A DNA stretch of 64,000 nt, taken from the NCBI RefSeq assembly GCF_016901815.1, contig NZ_JACSNR010000005.1, positions 1 to 64,000 of the forward strand, written 5' to 3'. Positions 1-7,387 of the stretch are shown here, piece by piece. Made by a program: the position numbers and the translations under genes. The stretch comes from Hydrogenoanaerobacterium saccharovorans (GTDB lineage: Bacteria; Bacillota; Clostridia; Oscillospirales; Ruminococcaceae). Every line of letters starts with the position of its first letter. Position 1 is the stretch's first letter. The notes beneath the pieces are model-generated. The model was given only the letters and a program-made list of their open reading frames with translations. It was not told where the DNA came from and searched no databases.

Positions 1-71
1 AATAGCTCAGTCGGTAGAGCATGCGACTGTTAATCGCAGGGTCGTTGGTTCGAGTCCAACTTGGGGAGCCA
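1..71 (+). tRNA. tRNA-Asn (GTT), 5' end cut by window
   Basis: The D-arm, the anticodon loop with GTT, the T-arm GGTTCGAGTCC and the acceptor end TTGGGGA-G-CCA are present. About five bases of the 5' acceptor strand lie before the window; TTGGGGA implies they read TCCCC before the first AA. CCA is encoded. Confidence 0.95.
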
Positions 72-76
72 TGCTA

Positions 77-108
77 AGAAGCATCCGTTTTTCGGGTGCT
101 TCTTTTTT
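77..108 (+). terminator. Rho-independent terminator after tRNA-Asn
   Basis: An 11-bp stem (AGAAGCATCCG / CGGGTGCTTCT, one G-T pair) with a TTTTT loop is followed by a T run at 103-108. Confidence 0.9.
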
Positions 109-238
109 GCGTATGAAAAGTTGAAATTTTCCTCAGAATTTTTTTGGATGCTGAATGGATTTCTGGTTTTCAATCGTATTAGTAGTGAAACCGGTTGAAA
201 AAGATGAAATTTGATTTATAATTCAGGAGGAAACATCT

Positions 239-565
239 ATGAAAAAGGTTCTTATGGGTTCTGTATTCGCTATGATCCTGGCTGCTGGCATCACCACTTC
301 CCTGGCTGCTCCGGGCGGTTACCGTGCTGCTGACCGTGATGGCATCTGTGACTATACTGCACCGTCCTCCGGCTGGGCTTACACCGACGAGGACAATGAC
401 GGCGTCTGTGATTATGCCGGTCAGGGCGCTGGCTGGCGCTTTGTGGACGAGGATAACGATGGTGTCTGCGACTATGCCGGACAGGGCGGCTGCGGCTATG
501 CGGACGCCGATGGCGATGGGGTTTGCGATTATTACGGCGAAGGCGGATGCGGCAGAAACCGGTAA
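239..565 (+). CDS. Secreted peptide with four Ca-loop/Cys repeats
   Basis: A 108-residue protein with a signal peptide (about residues 1-24, cleavage near SLA-APG) and then four repeats of the form DxDxDG[VI]CDY. Their cysteines sit at residues 37, 57, 77 and 96, so the period is close to 20. The DxDxDG loop is typical of calcium-binding dockerin-like or thrombospondin-3-like loops. Two more cysteines occur in the GGCG motifs at residues 85 and 104. The ATG has AGGAGG at 225-230. The gene lies 32 bases upstream of an ECF sigma factor and its anti-sigma factor, so it may be their target or an envelope sensor partner. The molecular function is not known to me; calcium binding is inferred from the motif. 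Confidence 0.85.
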   Translation: MKKVLMGSVFAMILAAGITTSLAAPGGYRAADRDGICDYTAPSSGWAYTDEDNDGVCDYAGQGAGWRFVDEDNDGVCDYAGQGGCGYADADGDGVCDYYGEGGCGRNR

Positions 566-597
566 GGATTCGGATATAAAAAGAGGGTTTGGGGCTT

Positions 598-1080
598 ATG
601 CGGAGTGAATGGGAGGCGAACCGGGCCATTGACCGCTATGCGGATCTGGTCCGGCGGGTCTGTATGATTCATCTGAAGAATCATGCGGATACCGAGGACA
701 TCTTTCAGACAGTTTTTCTGAAGTATGTCACCGGCACCACGGAATTTGAGAGCGAGGAGCATGAGAAAGCCTGGTTTATCCGGGTGACTATCAATGCCTG
801 CAAGGATCTTCTCCGGAGTTTTTTCCGGAGCCGGACCGTTTCGCTGGATGATCTGCTGGAGCAGCCGGATCAGGTGCCGGAAGACCACCGGGAAGTGCTG
901 GAAGCGGTGCTGGCACTGCCGGACAAGTACCGGGATGTGGTCTATCTGCACTATTATGAGGGCTATACGGCGCCCGAGATCGGAACCATTCTGCATAAAA
1001 ATCCCAATACCGTCTATACACTGCTGACCCGTGCCCGGGACGAACTGCGAAAGATGCTGGGAGGTGAGGACTTTGAGTAA
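598..1080 (+). CDS. ECF-family RNA polymerase sigma factor
   Basis: A 160-residue sigma-70 family protein of the extracytoplasmic-function type. The sigma-2 region contains DTEDIFQTVFLKYV. The C-terminal sigma-4 helix-turn-helix contains LPDKYRDVVYLHYYEGYTAP and a second recognition helix (NPNTVYTLLTRARDELR). ATG 598 was chosen over the in-frame TTG at 589 because AGAGGG at 582-587 is 10 bases from the ATG but abuts the TTG. The stop codon overlaps the start of the anti-sigma gene by 8 bases, which indicates translational coupling. It presumably directs transcription of its own operon and of envelope genes. Confidence 0.93.
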   Translation: MRSEWEANRAIDRYADLVRRVCMIHLKNHADTEDIFQTVFLKYVTGTTEFESEEHEKAWFIRVTINACKDLLRSFFRSRTVSLDDLLEQPDQVPEDHREVLEAVLALPDKYRDVVYLHYYEGYTAPEIGTILHKNPNTVYTLLTRARDELRKMLGGEDFE

Positions 1081-1822
1081 AAATCTGAAAGAGGCATTTG
1101 ACAGCATCCACGCTGATCCTGAACTGAAAGAGTCCACACGGGCTTTCCTGCGGGAGAAAACCGGGAATTATACAGCTCCGGAGCCCCGGCGGCGCAGCGG
1201 AGGATTCCGGCGTCTGGCACCGGCTCTGGCCTGCGCGGCCCTGCTGGTGGTGGGTCTGAGCGGCTATCAGGCCTATTTCACCCCGACTTCTGCCATCAGC
1301 ATTGACATCAACCCCTCGGTGGAGCTGGAGATCAACCGGTTCGACCGGGTCATCACTGTGGAAGGGCTCAACGATGACGGTACTGCCCTGGCAGCTGAGC
1401 TGAATGTCCGGTTCATGAGCTATGATGACGCCCTGGGGCAGATCATCGCCAGTGACGCCATCCAGCAGTGCCTGGCGGACGATGGGGTCCTCTCCATCGT
1501 GGTGAGCGGCGACAATGAGGTGCAGCAGCAGGAGATCCTCCGCTGTGCCCGGCGCTGTACCTCCGGCGAGAGCAACGCGCACTGCTACGCCGGCAGCTCG
1601 GAGGATCTGGCTGAGGCCCAGGCCCTGGGGCTGCCCCTGGGCAAGTACCACGCCTATGAGGAGCTGCATGCCCTTGATCCGAGCATTACGCCGGAGGAGG
1701 CCGCCGGCATGACCATGCGGGAGCTCCGGGACCGGATCGATGCCTGTCAGGACGGCGATGAAGAGGAGTCCTACGGAGGCGGTCAGCATCAGCATGGAGG
1801 CCGCTGGAACCAGCATGAATAG
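1073..1822 (+). CDS. RsgI-like membrane anti-sigma factor
   Basis: A 249-residue protein starting at TTG 1073, with GGGAGGTGAGG at 1060-1070 just upstream and an 8-base overlap with the sigma gene. Layout: a cytoplasmic N-terminus (about 1-47), one membrane segment (LAPALACAALLVVGLSGYQA, about residues 48-67), then an extracellular domain opening with SIDINPSVELEINR. That is the RsgI signature; in characterised RsgI proteins the segment belongs to a SEA-like domain that self-cleaves at Asn-Pro, enabling regulated intramembrane proteolysis. The tail is rich in Gly, His and Gln and has no recognisable carbohydrate-binding module, unlike cellulosome RsgI proteins. Cleavage here is inferred from the motif. 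Confidence 0.85.
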   Translation: MSKNLKEAFDSIHADPELKESTRAFLREKTGNYTAPEPRRRSGGFRRLAPALACAALLVVGLSGYQAYFTPTSAISIDINPSVELEINRFDRVITVEGLNDDGTALAAELNVRFMSYDDALGQIIASDAIQQCLADDGVLSIVVSGDNEVQQQEILRCARRCTSGESNAHCYAGSSEDLAEAQALGLPLGKYHAYEELHALDPSITPEEAAGMTMRELRDRIDACQDGDEEESYGGGQHQHGGRWNQHE

Positions 1823-1830
1823 AGTAAAAA

Positions 1831-1858
1831 CAGCCGGGGCAATGCTCCGGCTGCTTTT
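1831..1858 (+). terminator. Terminator of the sigma/anti-sigma operon
   Basis: CAGCCGG pairs with CCGGCTG and is followed by CTTTTG, nine bases after the anti-sigma stop codon. Confidence 0.75.
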
Positions 1859-1867
1859 GTTCTGGCA

Positions 1868-1907
1868 GAAAAAAGGGACCAACCGTCCGGGGTGGGCGGT
1901 TGGTCCC
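1868..1907 (-). terminator. Terminator of the cysteine-rich gene
   Basis: A perfect 11-bp inverted repeat, GGGACCAACCG (1875-1885) / CGGTTGGTCCC (1897-1907), is followed on the minus strand by a T run (1868-1874). Its orientation supports minus-strand transcription of the next gene. Confidence 0.85.
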
Positions 1908-1941
1908 CATGGCGCTGTCCGTCCGGACAGCAAAGGTATGG

Positions 1942-2520
1942 TTACCGGCAGCAAACCTGCAGTACGGCACAGATTCCGGCGCCGCAGCAGTTGTTCACAG
2001 CATTGCGGCGTACCACTCTGGCACATACATTGGTGAAGCGCATGCAGGACTCAGGCAGATAAACCTGGGTAGTCTGTGTAGTGGTGGCAGTACGGCGGCA
2101 GCCGCAGCGGTCGATATAGTCCATGGTGGCAGTGTAGCTGACACTGGTGACATACCGTCCCGAGATCAGTGCGGTGTTGACCGAGTTGATGGCGATCCCC
2201 GAGCAGCAGACCTTGCAGACGCCGCTGGCAGGAATGGTTACACGAAGTTGTGTATAGGTGCAGTTGCCGTTGCAGCTGCCATTACAGCCGCTGCTGCAGC
2301 CATTGTTGCAGCCACAGGAGCCGGAGCAGCCGGTGTGGGCAGTACAGCTGGAACAGCCGCAGGAACCGGAACGGGAAGAACCGGAGCAGCTGCTGCATCC
2401 GCAGGAGCCGTAACAGCCACTGGAGCTGGAGCAGCCGCTGTTGCAGCCGCAGGACGAACATCTATTGCAGGAGCCCCAGATGCTGGAGCAGGAATTGCAG
2501 GAATTATTGGAACATGTCAT
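1942..2520 (-). CDS. Cysteine-rich Ser/Gly protein, unknown function
   Basis: A 192-residue protein with about 34 cysteines, 22 of them in the first 90 residues as spaced C, CGC and SSC units among Ser, Gly and Asn. The remaining 100 residues look like a folded beta-rich domain (begins YTQLRVTIPASGVCK) ending in CC pairs. There is no signal peptide or membrane segment. The minus strand is supported by AGGAGG at 2533-2538 and a minus-strand terminator. ATG 2520 is 12 bases from the Shine-Dalgarno; an in-frame TTG at 2526 is 6 bases away and is an alternative start. A spore-surface or cell-surface disulfide-linked layer protein is possible, but I recognise no family. The opposite-strand reading is an Ala/Gly low-complexity shadow. 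Confidence 0.75.
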   Translation of the reverse strand: MTCSNNSCNSCSSIWGSCNRCSSCGCNSGCSSSSGCYGSCGCSSCSGSSRSGSCGCSSCTAHTGCSGSCGCNNGCSSGCNGSCNGNCTYTQLRVTIPASGVCKVCCSGIAINSVNTALISGRYVTSVSYTATMDYIDRCGCRRTATTTQTTQVYLPESCMRFTNVCARVVRRNAVNNCCGAGICAVLQVCCR

Positions 2521-2526
2521 ATTCAA

Positions 2527-2860
2527 TCAAAACCTCCTATTCAGTGGTTTGCTCCATCCTATTCTGCCGGCGGGAAAAGTGTGAGGGATTTTCTGCCGGG
2601 AAAAAATAAAGGCATGGGGAATCGCACCGGAAAGGCCGGGGGCGGACTGTACCGCCGGAGGAGATCCCGGGCAGGAGAGGGAGGGGAGTGATCCGGCACG
2701 GAAGAAAATTTTGAGGAAGGGGGAAAAATTATTTTTGGAAAATCCGCGGGGAACCCCCGAAATGAAGAAAAACATACTGGACAGGCCACCCGAAAAAGCG
2801 CGTAGTGATGCGGTTTTTGCAGAAGCAGCGAAAAAAGCAGAAAAACTTTCAAAAAAAGTA
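2527..2860. other. Intergenic stretch, no gene seen
   Basis: The stretch lies between the divergent cysteine-rich gene and the tRNA-Thr promoter. Near the cysteine-rich gene it must hold that gene's minus-strand promoter, but I find no convincing sigma-A match. The remaining readings lack ribosome binding sites and look like shadows. It ends in A-rich tracts before the tRNA promoter. Confidence 0.5.
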
Positions 2861-2889
2861 TTGACATCCGGCAATCGGATTGATATAAT
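2861..2889 (+). promoter_or_regulatory. Consensus sigma-A promoter for tRNA-Thr
   Basis: A perfect TTGACA (2861-2866), a 17-base spacer and a perfect TATAAT (2884-2889), about 40 bases before the tRNA. Confidence 0.93.
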
Positions 2890-2931
2890 AAACAAGCAGT
2901 CAGCGATGGCCCACAAAAATAAATCAGAAAT

Positions 2932-3007
2932 GCTGCTATGGCTCAGTAGGCAGAGCACGTCCTTGGTAAGGACGAGGTCACCAGTTCGAATCTGGTTAGC
3001 AGCTCCA
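2932..3007 (+). tRNA. tRNA-Thr (GGT)
   Basis: Acceptor stem GCTGCTA / TAGCAGC, discriminator T and encoded CCA. The anticodon stem CGTCC/GGACG holds the loop TTGGTAA, giving anticodon GGT. Confidence 0.96.
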
Positions 3008-3012
3008 AAATC

Positions 3013-3045
3013 AGACGATTACGGCATTCGTAGTCGTCTTTTTTC
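3013..3045 (+). terminator. Terminator after tRNA-Thr
   Basis: AGACGATTACG / CGTAGTCGTCT stem, GCATT loop, then TTTTT. Confidence 0.92.
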
Positions 3046-3084
3046 TTACTCCGGCAGACCGCCCAAGGAAAGGACAGAAGAAAT

Positions 3085-3507
3085 ATGGAGATACAGAATA
3101 CTGCAGCCAAAAGCTGTGAAAATCTTGCCGCCACTGCGGTGGAGTATGCCGCCAGCCTCGGGAAGGTGCTGGACTACACCCCTGCCAGCGTATCGGTTCT
3201 GGACGAGATCCTGCAGATCTACCATGAGGACATCCATCACTCCGAGCCCACAGAGGATCAGGTGTACAGTGTGGCCCTGATCTTCGGAGCCTATCTGGGA
3301 GAGTGCATCCGTCTGAGTGTCCCGCAGGACAGCGGCTGTCAGTGGGTGATCGTCGAGGGCGAACCGGTGCTGGATCAGATGGGCGTCCGGTTCGGTCCGG
3401 TGAGCAAGGTCTACCGCCGCCTGACCAACTGTGAAGAGGAAAGCCTGATCCCCTATTTCCATGTTGTGGCTGGATTTGTCCGGGAACGCCCGGAATTTGA
3501 CTCCTGA
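3085..3507 (+). CDS. Conserved hypothetical protein
   Basis: A 140-residue soluble, acidic protein. AAGGAAAGGA at 3065-3074 precedes the ATG. There is no signal peptide or membrane segment. The central part, FGAYLGECIRLSVPQ followed by WVIVEGEP, resembles small single-domain proteins that often sit beside immunity-type genes, but I cannot name the family with confidence. It has its own terminator and no operon partner; transcription could continue from tRNA-Thr past the 3013 terminator. Function unknown. Confidence 0.8.
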   Translation: MEIQNTAAKSCENLAATAVEYAASLGKVLDYTPASVSVLDEILQIYHEDIHHSEPTEDQVYSVALIFGAYLGECIRLSVPQDSGCQWVIVEGEPVLDQMGVRFGPVSKVYRRLTNCEEESLIPYFHVVAGFVRERPEFDS

Positions 3508-3519
3508 TCCTTCAGAACC

Positions 3520-3547
3520 CCTGGTTTTTTCATGACCAGGTTTTTTT
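3520..3547 (+). terminator. Terminator after the hypothetical gene
   Basis: CCTGGT / ACCAGG stem followed by seven T residues. Confidence 0.85.
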
Positions 3548-3623
3548 GCAGGAAGTCCAACATTTCCGATAGATTCGACAGCATTTCCATTAAAACATTG
3601 TGTAAATTTCAGATGACTTTTGG

Positions 3624-3653
3624 TTGACAATCCTTTTACATTCCCGATATACT
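3624..3653 (+). promoter_or_regulatory. Sigma-A promoter of the nucleoside-salvage operon
   Basis: TTGACA (3624-3629), an 18-base spacer and TATACT (3648-3653). About 100 bases of leader follow before the ribokinase ATG. Confidence 0.85.
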
Positions 3654-3754
3654 TATACCAATAGCGTATTTTTGACTGTGTTTGCGCTGTTTTTACAGGT
3701 TGTACCGGGCAGGGACCCGGTCATTTGTTTATCACACTGCAAAGAGGTGCTGAG

Positions 3755-4654
3755 ATGAAGGTATTGAATTTCGGTTCGCTGAATCTGGACTATGTCTATT
3801 CAGTGGACAATTTTTTGCGCCCCGGCGAGACCAAAAGCGCCATGGACCGCAATACATTCCTGGGCGGCAAGGGCTTTAACCAGTCCATTGCTCTGGCTAA
3901 GGCAGGAATTCCGGTCTATCACGCTGGCAACGCCGGAGAGTCTGCCGAGGTGTTCCGCCGGGAACTGGAACAGCATGGCGCGGATGTCCGCTTCCTGAAG
4001 GGCGGCGATGAGGTCTGCGGTCATGCCATGATCCAGGTGGACAGCCGTGGTCAGAACTGTATCCTGATCTTCCATGGCTCCAACTACAACATTGATGAAG
4101 CCTATGTGGACAGTGTACTGGATCAGTTCGAAAGCGGCGATATGGTAGTGCTGCAGAATGAGATCAATACTACCCACTATATTATTGAAGAAGCCTACAA
4201 GCGGGGCATGAAGATTGCCCTGAATCCCTCCCCCTATGATGAGACCATCCATCGCATGCCGCTGGAAAAGCTCAGCTGGCTGGTGCTCAATGAGGTGGAG
4301 GTCAAGGATCTCTCGGGTCAGGATACCGAGGAGGCCTATGTCCGCTGGTTCCGGGAACGCTTCCCGGATCTCCGGGTGGTCGTCACCCTGGGACGCCGCG
4401 GCGCCATGTATATCGACCGGGACCAGGTGATCCGTCACCCGGCCTATAATACCACCATTGTGGATACCACCGCGGCAGGCGATGTATTCACCGGCTTCTT
4501 CCTGGCAGGCCAGGCGCAGGGCCGTGCGGTGGAGGAGACCATGCAGATCGCTTCCAAGGCAGCGGGCATCAGTGTATCCCGTCATGGAGCAGCTGCTTCG
4601 GCTCCCACCATAGATGAGGTAATGGCAGCCGAACTGGAACCGGTGCAGCTCTGA
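3755..4654 (+). CDS. rbsK: Ribokinase-like PfkB sugar kinase
   Basis: A 299-residue PfkB-family kinase, expected to phosphorylate ribose with ATP in the cytoplasm. The N-terminal substrate motif GGKGFNQS and the C-terminal catalytic motif DTTAAGDVFTGFF (anion hole and base Asp; AAGD instead of the common GAGD) are present. ATG 3755 was chosen because GAGGTG at 3744-3749 precedes it; an upstream in-frame start at 3725 has no ribosome binding site. It is the first gene of an operon with two nucleoside hydrolases, so the ribose released from nucleosides is the likely substrate. Ribokinase is the best fit; another pentose or deoxyribose kinase cannot be excluded. Confidence 0.85.
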   Translation: MKVLNFGSLNLDYVYSVDNFLRPGETKSAMDRNTFLGGKGFNQSIALAKAGIPVYHAGNAGESAEVFRRELEQHGADVRFLKGGDEVCGHAMIQVDSRGQNCILIFHGSNYNIDEAYVDSVLDQFESGDMVVLQNEINTTHYIIEEAYKRGMKIALNPSPYDETIHRMPLEKLSWLVLNEVEVKDLSGQDTEEAYVRWFRERFPDLRVVVTLGRRGAMYIDRDQVIRHPAYNTTIVDTTAAGDVFTGFFLAGQAQGRAVEETMQIASKAAGISVSRHGAAASAPTIDEVMAAELEPVQL

Positions 4655-4717
4655 GTGATTCAGAACGATCAAGGGAATTGCTGCCATATTGCGGCAGAAC
4701 AATACAGGAGGATCAAT

Positions 4718-5671
4718 ATGAGGAAAATCCCGATTATTATGGACTGTGACCCCGGACATGACGACGCCCTGGCAATGCTGTGGGCGCTTTCCGAGCCGGA
4801 AAAGCTGGAGATCAAGGCGGTGACCATTGTTGCCGGCAACCAGACCCTGGAAAAGACCACCCGCAATGCTCTGCGGGTACTGACCTTCGCGGGGGTACAC
4901 AACATTCCTGTTGCCATGGGCGCGGACCATCCGCTGATGCGTCCTTCCATCTTTGAGGAAGGCGTTACCGAGATGGTACACGGTCAGTCCGGTCTGGACG
5001 GCCCGGCTATGCCCGAACCCGGCTTTGCTCCTAAGAAGATGTCGGCTCTGCAGCTGCTCATCAAGACCATCGAGGAGAGCGAGGAGAAGATCACTCTGGT
5101 GCCCACCGGCCCGCTGACCAACATTGCGGCGCTGTTCCTGGTGCGTCCTGACCTCAAGGAGAAGATCGAGCGCATCTCCCTCATGGGCGGCGGCGCTTAC
5201 ACCGGCAACTGGACCCCGGCTGCCGAGTACAACATCTATGTGGACCCCGAGGCCGCCAGTATTGTATTCAACTCCGGCGTGCCCATCGTGATGGCTGGTC
5301 TGGATGTGACCCATCAGGCCTACATCACCCGGGAAGAGAATGAGATCCTCCGTCAGAAGGGCGGACGCATCGCTGTCTTTGCCGCTGAGCTCATTGACTT
5401 CTTCAGCCGTTACCACTACGAGGTGGAGAAGCTGCCCGGCTGCACCATCCACGATGCCTGTGCCGTGGCTTACCTCTGTCATCCCGAGATCTTCGTGGAG
5501 AAGCAGTGCCATGTGGACATCGAGCTGGAGGGCAGCCTTACTGCCGGTACCACTGTCTGCGATCCCGGCAACTATGAGGGCAAGGAAAAGAATGCCACCG
5601 TCCTGTACGGTGTGGACCGTGAGAAGTTTGCCGAGCTGTTCATCGAAGCGATGAGCAAGCTGGACAAGTAA
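4718..5671 (+). CDS. Inosine/uridine-preferring nucleoside hydrolase
   Basis: A 317-residue member of the IunH/RihA family, which hydrolyses ribonucleosides to base and ribose. The Ca-binding aspartate cluster DCDPGHDDA lies at residues 9-17. VPTGPLTNIA, GGGAYTGNWTPAAEYNI and the late HDACAVAY motif are all present. ATG 4718 follows AGGAGG at 4706-4711. It is the second gene of the operon, 63 bases after ribokinase and 14 bases before a paralogue. Substrate preference (purine or pyrimidine) cannot be read from sequence. Confidence 0.92.
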   Translation: MRKIPIIMDCDPGHDDALAMLWALSEPEKLEIKAVTIVAGNQTLEKTTRNALRVLTFAGVHNIPVAMGADHPLMRPSIFEEGVTEMVHGQSGLDGPAMPEPGFAPKKMSALQLLIKTIEESEEKITLVPTGPLTNIAALFLVRPDLKEKIERISLMGGGAYTGNWTPAAEYNIYVDPEAASIVFNSGVPIVMAGLDVTHQAYITREENEILRQKGGRIAVFAAELIDFFSRYHYEVEKLPGCTIHDACAVAYLCHPEIFVEKQCHVDIELEGSLTAGTTVCDPGNYEGKEKNATVLYGVDREKFAELFIEAMSKLDK

Positions 5672-5685
5672 GGGGAGGAAACAAG

Positions 5686-6624
5686 ATGGCAAAGATCCCG
5701 CTGATTATTGACTGCGATCCCGGACATGACGACGCCATTGCGCTGATGCTGGCTGCATCCGCAAGCGATGTGTTCGATCTCCGGGCTGTAACCACCGTGG
5801 GCGGCGCCCAGTCGGTGGATAAGACCTTCTACAATGCCCGCCGGGTACTGACCGTCATCGGTCTGGATGTACCGGTGGCCCGCGGTGCGGCTCAGCCCAT
5901 GGTGCGCAAGGCCCTGAGCGGTACTGAGATCGTCCACGGCGAATCGGGTCTGGACGGCCCCAGGCTGCCCGAACCCGACCTGACCCCCTGCAACCTCACC
6001 GCTTTCGAGCTGCTCTGCAAGGTGCTGGAGGAGGCCGAGGAGCCGGTGACCATCTGTCCCACCGGCCCGATGACCAACATCGGCATCCTGCTGGCTGTGC
6101 GCCCCGATCTCAAGAAGAAGATCAAGGAGTTCTCCATCATGGGCGGCGGCTTCTATATGGGCAACTGGACCGCTGCGGCAGAGTTCAATATCCTCGCTGA
6201 CCCCGAGGCTGCCAAGATCATGTTCGATTCGGGCATCCCGATCATCATGTCCGGCCTGGATGTGACCCACAAGGCCTATGTCACCCGGGAGGAGAATGAG
6301 GTGATCCGTGCAAACGGCAACCGCTGCTCGGTACTGGCTGCGGAGCTCATCGACTACTTCAGCCGCTACCACTATGAGGTGGAGCATCTGCCCGGCTGCA
6401 CCCTGCATGATCCCTGTGCTGTGGCCTATCTGCTCAAGCCTGAGATCTTCACCGGCAAGCTCTGCCATGTGGATATTGACGTCAACGGTCAGTATACCCT
6501 GGGCAAGACCATTGTGGACTGGTTCGACCACACCCACAAGGAGAAGAATGTACTGGTGCTGCATGATGTGGACCGTCCCGCTTTTGTGGAACTGCTCACC
6601 ACTCAGCTCGCCAAGCTGCGGTAA
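5686..6624 (+). CDS. Second nucleoside hydrolase, paralogue
   Basis: A 312-residue IunH-family enzyme with the same motifs as its neighbour (DCDPGHDDAIAL near the N-terminus, CPTGPMTNIG, GGGFYMGNWTAAAEFNI, HDPCAVAY). GGGGAGG lies about 10 bases before the ATG. The two proteins align throughout and are plainly tandem duplicates that have diverged, perhaps splitting purine and pyrimidine nucleosides between them. It is the last gene of the operon and is followed by a terminator. Confidence 0.92.
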   Translation: MAKIPLIIDCDPGHDDAIALMLAASASDVFDLRAVTTVGGAQSVDKTFYNARRVLTVIGLDVPVARGAAQPMVRKALSGTEIVHGESGLDGPRLPEPDLTPCNLTAFELLCKVLEEAEEPVTICPTGPMTNIGILLAVRPDLKKKIKEFSIMGGGFYMGNWTAAAEFNILADPEAAKIMFDSGIPIIMSGLDVTHKAYVTREENEVIRANGNRCSVLAAELIDYFSRYHYEVEHLPGCTLHDPCAVAYLLKPEIFTGKLCHVDIDVNGQYTLGKTIVDWFDHTHKEKNVLVLHDVDRPAFVELLTTQLAKLR

Positions 6625-6643
6625 CCCCTGTTTCTGACACGAT

Positions 6644-6677
6644 AAAACGGCGCTGCGTGGCTGCGGCGCCGTTTTTT
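6644..6677 (+). terminator. Terminator of the nucleoside-salvage operon
   Basis: AACGGCGC / GCGCCGTT stem followed by TTTTTT. Confidence 0.9.
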
Positions 6678-6712
6678 GCGGCCCGGGAGCGGGTTTTTAC
6701 AGAAAAAAACTG

Positions 6713-6741
6713 TTGCTATCCCGGAAAAAGTATGATATACT
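6713..6741 (+). promoter_or_regulatory. Promoter of the rimP-nusA-infB operon
   Basis: TTGCTA (6713-6718), a 17-base spacer and TATACT (6736-6741). It precedes the leader hairpin at 6767-6792. Confidence 0.8.
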
Positions 6742-6766
6742 TCTACTTGTAGATTATGGGAAAAAG

Positions 6767-6792
6767 GAGTGGGTGATAACACCCGCTCTTTT
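6767..6792 (+). promoter_or_regulatory. rimP leader attenuator-like hairpin
   Basis: GAGTGGGTG (6767-6775) pairs with CACCCGCTC (6780-6788) around an ATAA loop and is followed by TTTTCTT. It lies about 25 bases after the promoter and ahead of rimP. This geometry suits early termination or antitermination control of the nusA operon; the regulator is not identified. Confidence 0.65.
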
Positions 6793-6834
6793 CTTATGTT
6801 GGAGCAAGTCAAGGAAAACGAGGTGTATCAAAGA

Positions 6835-7356
6835 ATGCCGTCTGGCGCTAAAAAAGGCAAGAAACCCAATACCGTCGCAGTGGTAACGGCACTGGCAGCC
6901 CCGGTTGCGGAACGGATGGGACTCACCATCTGGGATGTCCGCTTTGAAAAGGAGGGCAGCTCCTGGTTCCTGCGCATCTTCATCGATAAGGACGAAGGAC
7001 TCACCATGGGCGAGTGCGAAGCCTATACCCGGGAGATGAACAAGCTGCTGGATGAAGCCGATCCCATCGACCAGAGCTACTATCTGGAGATCGGTTCGCC
7101 GGGAGTGGAACGGGAACTGACCCGGGACTGGCACTTCCAGAAGTATCTGGGCTCAGAGGTGACTGTCCGTCTGATCCGTCCGGTGGACGGTGTCCGGGAC
7201 TTCACCGGTGTGCTCACTGCCAGCGATGAAAATGGGGTCACCATCCAGCTGGATGAGGAAAATGAAATGACCTTTGAGCGGTCGGAAGCGGCCTATGTTC
7301 GCCTTGTGGACAATTACGATTATGCCTCTGCCGAACTGGCGGAGGATTCAGAGTGA
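6835..7356 (+). CDS. rimP: Ribosome maturation factor RimP
   Basis: A 173-residue protein needed for 30S subunit maturation. It has the RimP pattern: an N-terminal alpha/beta domain (VAERMGLTIWDVRFEKEG, LRIFIDKDEGLTMGECE), the signature LEIGSPGVERELTRDWHF, and a C-terminal SH3-like domain. ATG 6835 has GAGGTG at 6820-6825, 9 bases upstream. Longer in-frame starts (GTG 6769, ATG 6796) fall inside or right behind the leader hairpin and lack a usable ribosome binding site. It is the first gene of the conserved nusA-infB block. Confidence 0.93.
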   Translation: MPSGAKKGKKPNTVAVVTALAAPVAERMGLTIWDVRFEKEGSSWFLRIFIDKDEGLTMGECEAYTREMNKLLDEADPIDQSYYLEIGSPGVERELTRDWHFQKYLGSEVTVRLIRPVDGVRDFTGVLTASDENGVTIQLDEENEMTFERSEAAYVRLVDNYDYASAELAEDSE

Positions 7357-7387
7357 TACAGCAGACTAGCAGGAGGAACTGGGAAAA

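Noticed and set aside
195-222. TTGAAA - 16 bases - TATAAT as promoter of the secreted repeat peptide
   Set aside because: The transcript would start at or inside the ribosome binding site at 225-230, so it could not drive normal translation of that gene.
1900-2691. Long plus-strand Ala/Gly-rich reading frame opposite the cysteine-rich gene
   Set aside because: It has no ribosome binding site and a low-complexity product; the minus strand has a Shine-Dalgarno sequence, a terminator and a plausible folded domain.
2711-3280. Plus-strand reading frame across tRNA-Thr
   Set aside because: It contains the tRNA promoter, the tRNA and its terminator, so it cannot be a normal gene.
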